Origin: Thalassotalea sp. 1_MG-2023 | Lineage (GTDB): Bacteria; Pseudomonadota; Gammaproteobacteria; Enterobacterales; Alteromonadaceae | DNA: 64,000 nt | Assembly (NCBI RefSeq): GCF_030546745.1 | Contig: NZ_JAUOPD010000002.1 | Coordinates: forward strand, 62,001 to 126,000 | Direction: 5' to 3' | In this document: positions 62,809 through 64,000 of the stretch, piece by piece | Layout: each line of letters begins with the position of its first letter | How positions within the stretch are numbered: the first letter of the stretch is position 1 | The notes under the pieces: generated by a model | The model's input: the letters and a program-made list of their open reading frames with translations, nothing else | Databases searched by the model: none | What the model was told of the DNA's origin: nothing | Translations under genes and position numbers: made by a program

Positions 62809-64000
62809 ATGATCAAAAAATACAAAATTATTATCGGTATCAGCGCTGCATTCGCAATTTTTTTCGCCTACTTAACATTAGGGACAGCGGGGCTGATTAC
62901 GTATTTTGTCAATAAAAACATGCCGAGTAGCGCCTTAACGGCTGACATGAAAAGTGTGCGCCTAAACCCTTTTACCTTATCGGTTCATGTAGAATCATTG
63001 ACATTGGCTCACCAATCTAAGCAATTTTTAGTGGTTGACTCTATTGCTGTGGATTTACGTTGGCGACAACTCATACAAGGCAACCTTGTGGTTGAGCAGG
63101 GCATCATTGACGGTGGCACATTAAGTGGTCAATGGTCCAACAACAGTCTAACGTTTGCCGGCTGGGATCCAAGCAAACAAACCAATAGTAATAGTGAAGA
63201 AACGGCAGCATCAGAGTCGAGTGTGTTGCTAAGTAATATGACTGTATCATCGTTTAATATTGATATGACAGCGGATACAGTACACCAATGGCAAATAGCC
63301 GAACTAACACTGTCGAACACTTTATTAAATGCTAAAGGTGTTATCGGTGATATCTCATTAAAAAGTATGTTCAACGGTGAAGAATTGTCGCTAGATTCAT
63401 CATTTAAGCAAACTGCAGATACGGTTTCGTTTGATATTGAAGCGATGAAAGCAGGTGTCAATATTGATGCCTTAAACCAATGGTTACCTGAAAAATATAA
63501 AACAGCTAAAGGTAAGTTTAACACTGAATTATCGGCAAAAATTACTCAAAAAGGTGAACAATGGCACGTTAACCTAGGTAAATCTTCGACAATAGGCAGT
63601 GGGCTTAGTTTACCTCTTGAGGTGAATAAGCAGCCTACTATTATAAAGGCAAACAAATTCCAGCTAAATCTTGATGACAGCTCAGTTATATGGGACAGCC
63701 CCACGCAGTCTCTTAAGGGTACCTTGCATTCTCAGGCTTCAATTGAGCAGTTTTTATGGCGCCAACCTGAAACCGACGATTTAATTTTTTCACTTGAAGC
63801 GCTTAATTTACAAGGCTCTGAAATTCAATTAGCCGAGCTAGAAAACACTCAACTGACGTTTCAAAATTTATTGTTATCTGACGGTAAAGTTTCACAAAAA
63901 TCTAAGGTGCCAGAAACGTTATCAAAAAATATTGTTGAGTTAAAGCCGTTGCTAACGTTCCATCAAATTGATATCAGCAACGCGGCCATTGATCCGTCAC
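62809..64000 (+). CDS. DUF748 (AsmA-like) protein, N-terminal part (runs off right edge)
   Basis: The frame is open from an ATG at 62809 (or 62770, 13 codons upstream and without a ribosome site) to the window end, 397 codons. It begins with a membrane anchor (KIIIGISAAFAIFFAYLTLG), then PFTLSVHVESLTLAHQSK and VDLRWRQLIQGNLVVEQGII. This is the DUF748/AsmA-like pattern of long repeat proteins that span the periplasm and are linked to lipid transport to the outer membrane. Family members reach about 1000 residues, so most of the gene lies beyond the window. Confidence 0.8.
   Translation, partial: MIKKYKIIIGISAAFAIFFAYLTLGTAGLITYFVNKNMPSSALTADMKSVRLNPFTLSVHVESLTLAHQSKQFLVVDSIAVDLRWRQLIQGNLVVEQGIIDGGTLSGQWSNNSLTFAGWDPSKQTNSNSEETAASESSVLLSNMTVSSFNIDMTADTVHQWQIAELTLSNTLLNAKGVIGDISLKSMFNGEELSLDSSFKQTADTVSFDIEAMKAGVNIDALNQWLPEKYKTAKGKFNTELSAKITQKGEQWHVNLGKSSTIGSGLSLPLEVNKQPTIIKANKFQLNLDDSSVIWDSPTQSLKGTLHSQASIEQFLWRQPETDDLIFSLEALNLQGSEIQLAELENTQLTFQNLLLSDGKVSQKSKVPETLSKNIVELKPLLTFHQIDISNAAIDPS

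Overview
The window looks like chromosomal DNA of an AT-rich marine gammaproteobacterium, most likely an alteromonad of the Colwelliaceae (Colwellia/Thalassotalea type). This is inferred from gene content: cysJIH, fadBA, a family II pyrophosphatase, two PEP-CTERM proteins, a TIGR03899-type protein, many two-component and c-di-GMP proteins, and low-GC codon use. I saw no rRNA, tRNA, insertion sequence, prophage or CRISPR array.

Layout. 1-6.9 kb: the start of an exported protein (minus), an L-2-hydroxyglutarate oxidase-like flavoprotein, an ECF sigma factor with a membrane partner, a probable small RNA locus ending in an orphan terminator (about 3.2 kb), a LytTR two-component pair whose kinase is split by a single-base frameshift, and a DUF2867-TetR-DUF6463 operon with a perfect operator. 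7-16.9 kb: single genes (DUF4153 membrane protein, Gfo/Idh/MocA oxidoreductase, secreted esterase, ToxR-like regulator with a propeller-like sensor, MBL-fold hydrolase with divergent LysR, membrane-anchored alpha/beta hydrolase). 16.9-19.7 kb: an accessory patch with a decayed reading frame and an unrecognised pair of genes, one an exported mono-haem protein. 20-24.4 kb: cysJIH sulfate assimilation. 24.4-29.2 kb: TIGR03899-type protein, a REC-DUF3369-GGDEF-EAL phosphodiesterase and an MFS transporter.

29.4-34.4 kb: a five-gene MacB-type ABC exporter operon with three consecutive, different periplasmic adaptors. 34.8-38.1 kb: fadBA beta-oxidation, with a PsrA-like palindrome upstream. 38.5-45 kb: two PEP-CTERM proteins, an ABC-2 exporter pair, GNAT acetyltransferase, ppaC and fbp. 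45-51 kb: secreted zinc metalloprotease, EamA transporter with divergent MocR-type regulator, and MscS channel. 51.4-55.4 kb: a sensor kinase, single-domain response regulator and diguanylate cyclase in one overlapping operon. The kinase input domain matches the plant/cyanobacterial ethylene-receptor domain residue for residue at the copper- and ethylene-binding positions. This is the most exciting item in the window.

55.5-64 kb: LysR regulator divergent from a rimK - aspartoacylase-like - RimB-type protease - MscS operon, a small Pmp3/YqaE protein, ahpC-ahpF peroxide defence and the start of a DUF748 (AsmA-like) protein that runs off the window.

Functional themes are signal transduction, including c-di-GMP turnover, envelope export, fatty-acid and sulfur metabolism, and stress defence. 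All functions are assigned by reading motifs; no database search was run. Start codons were moved where a Shine-Dalgarno sequence or signal peptide argued for it.
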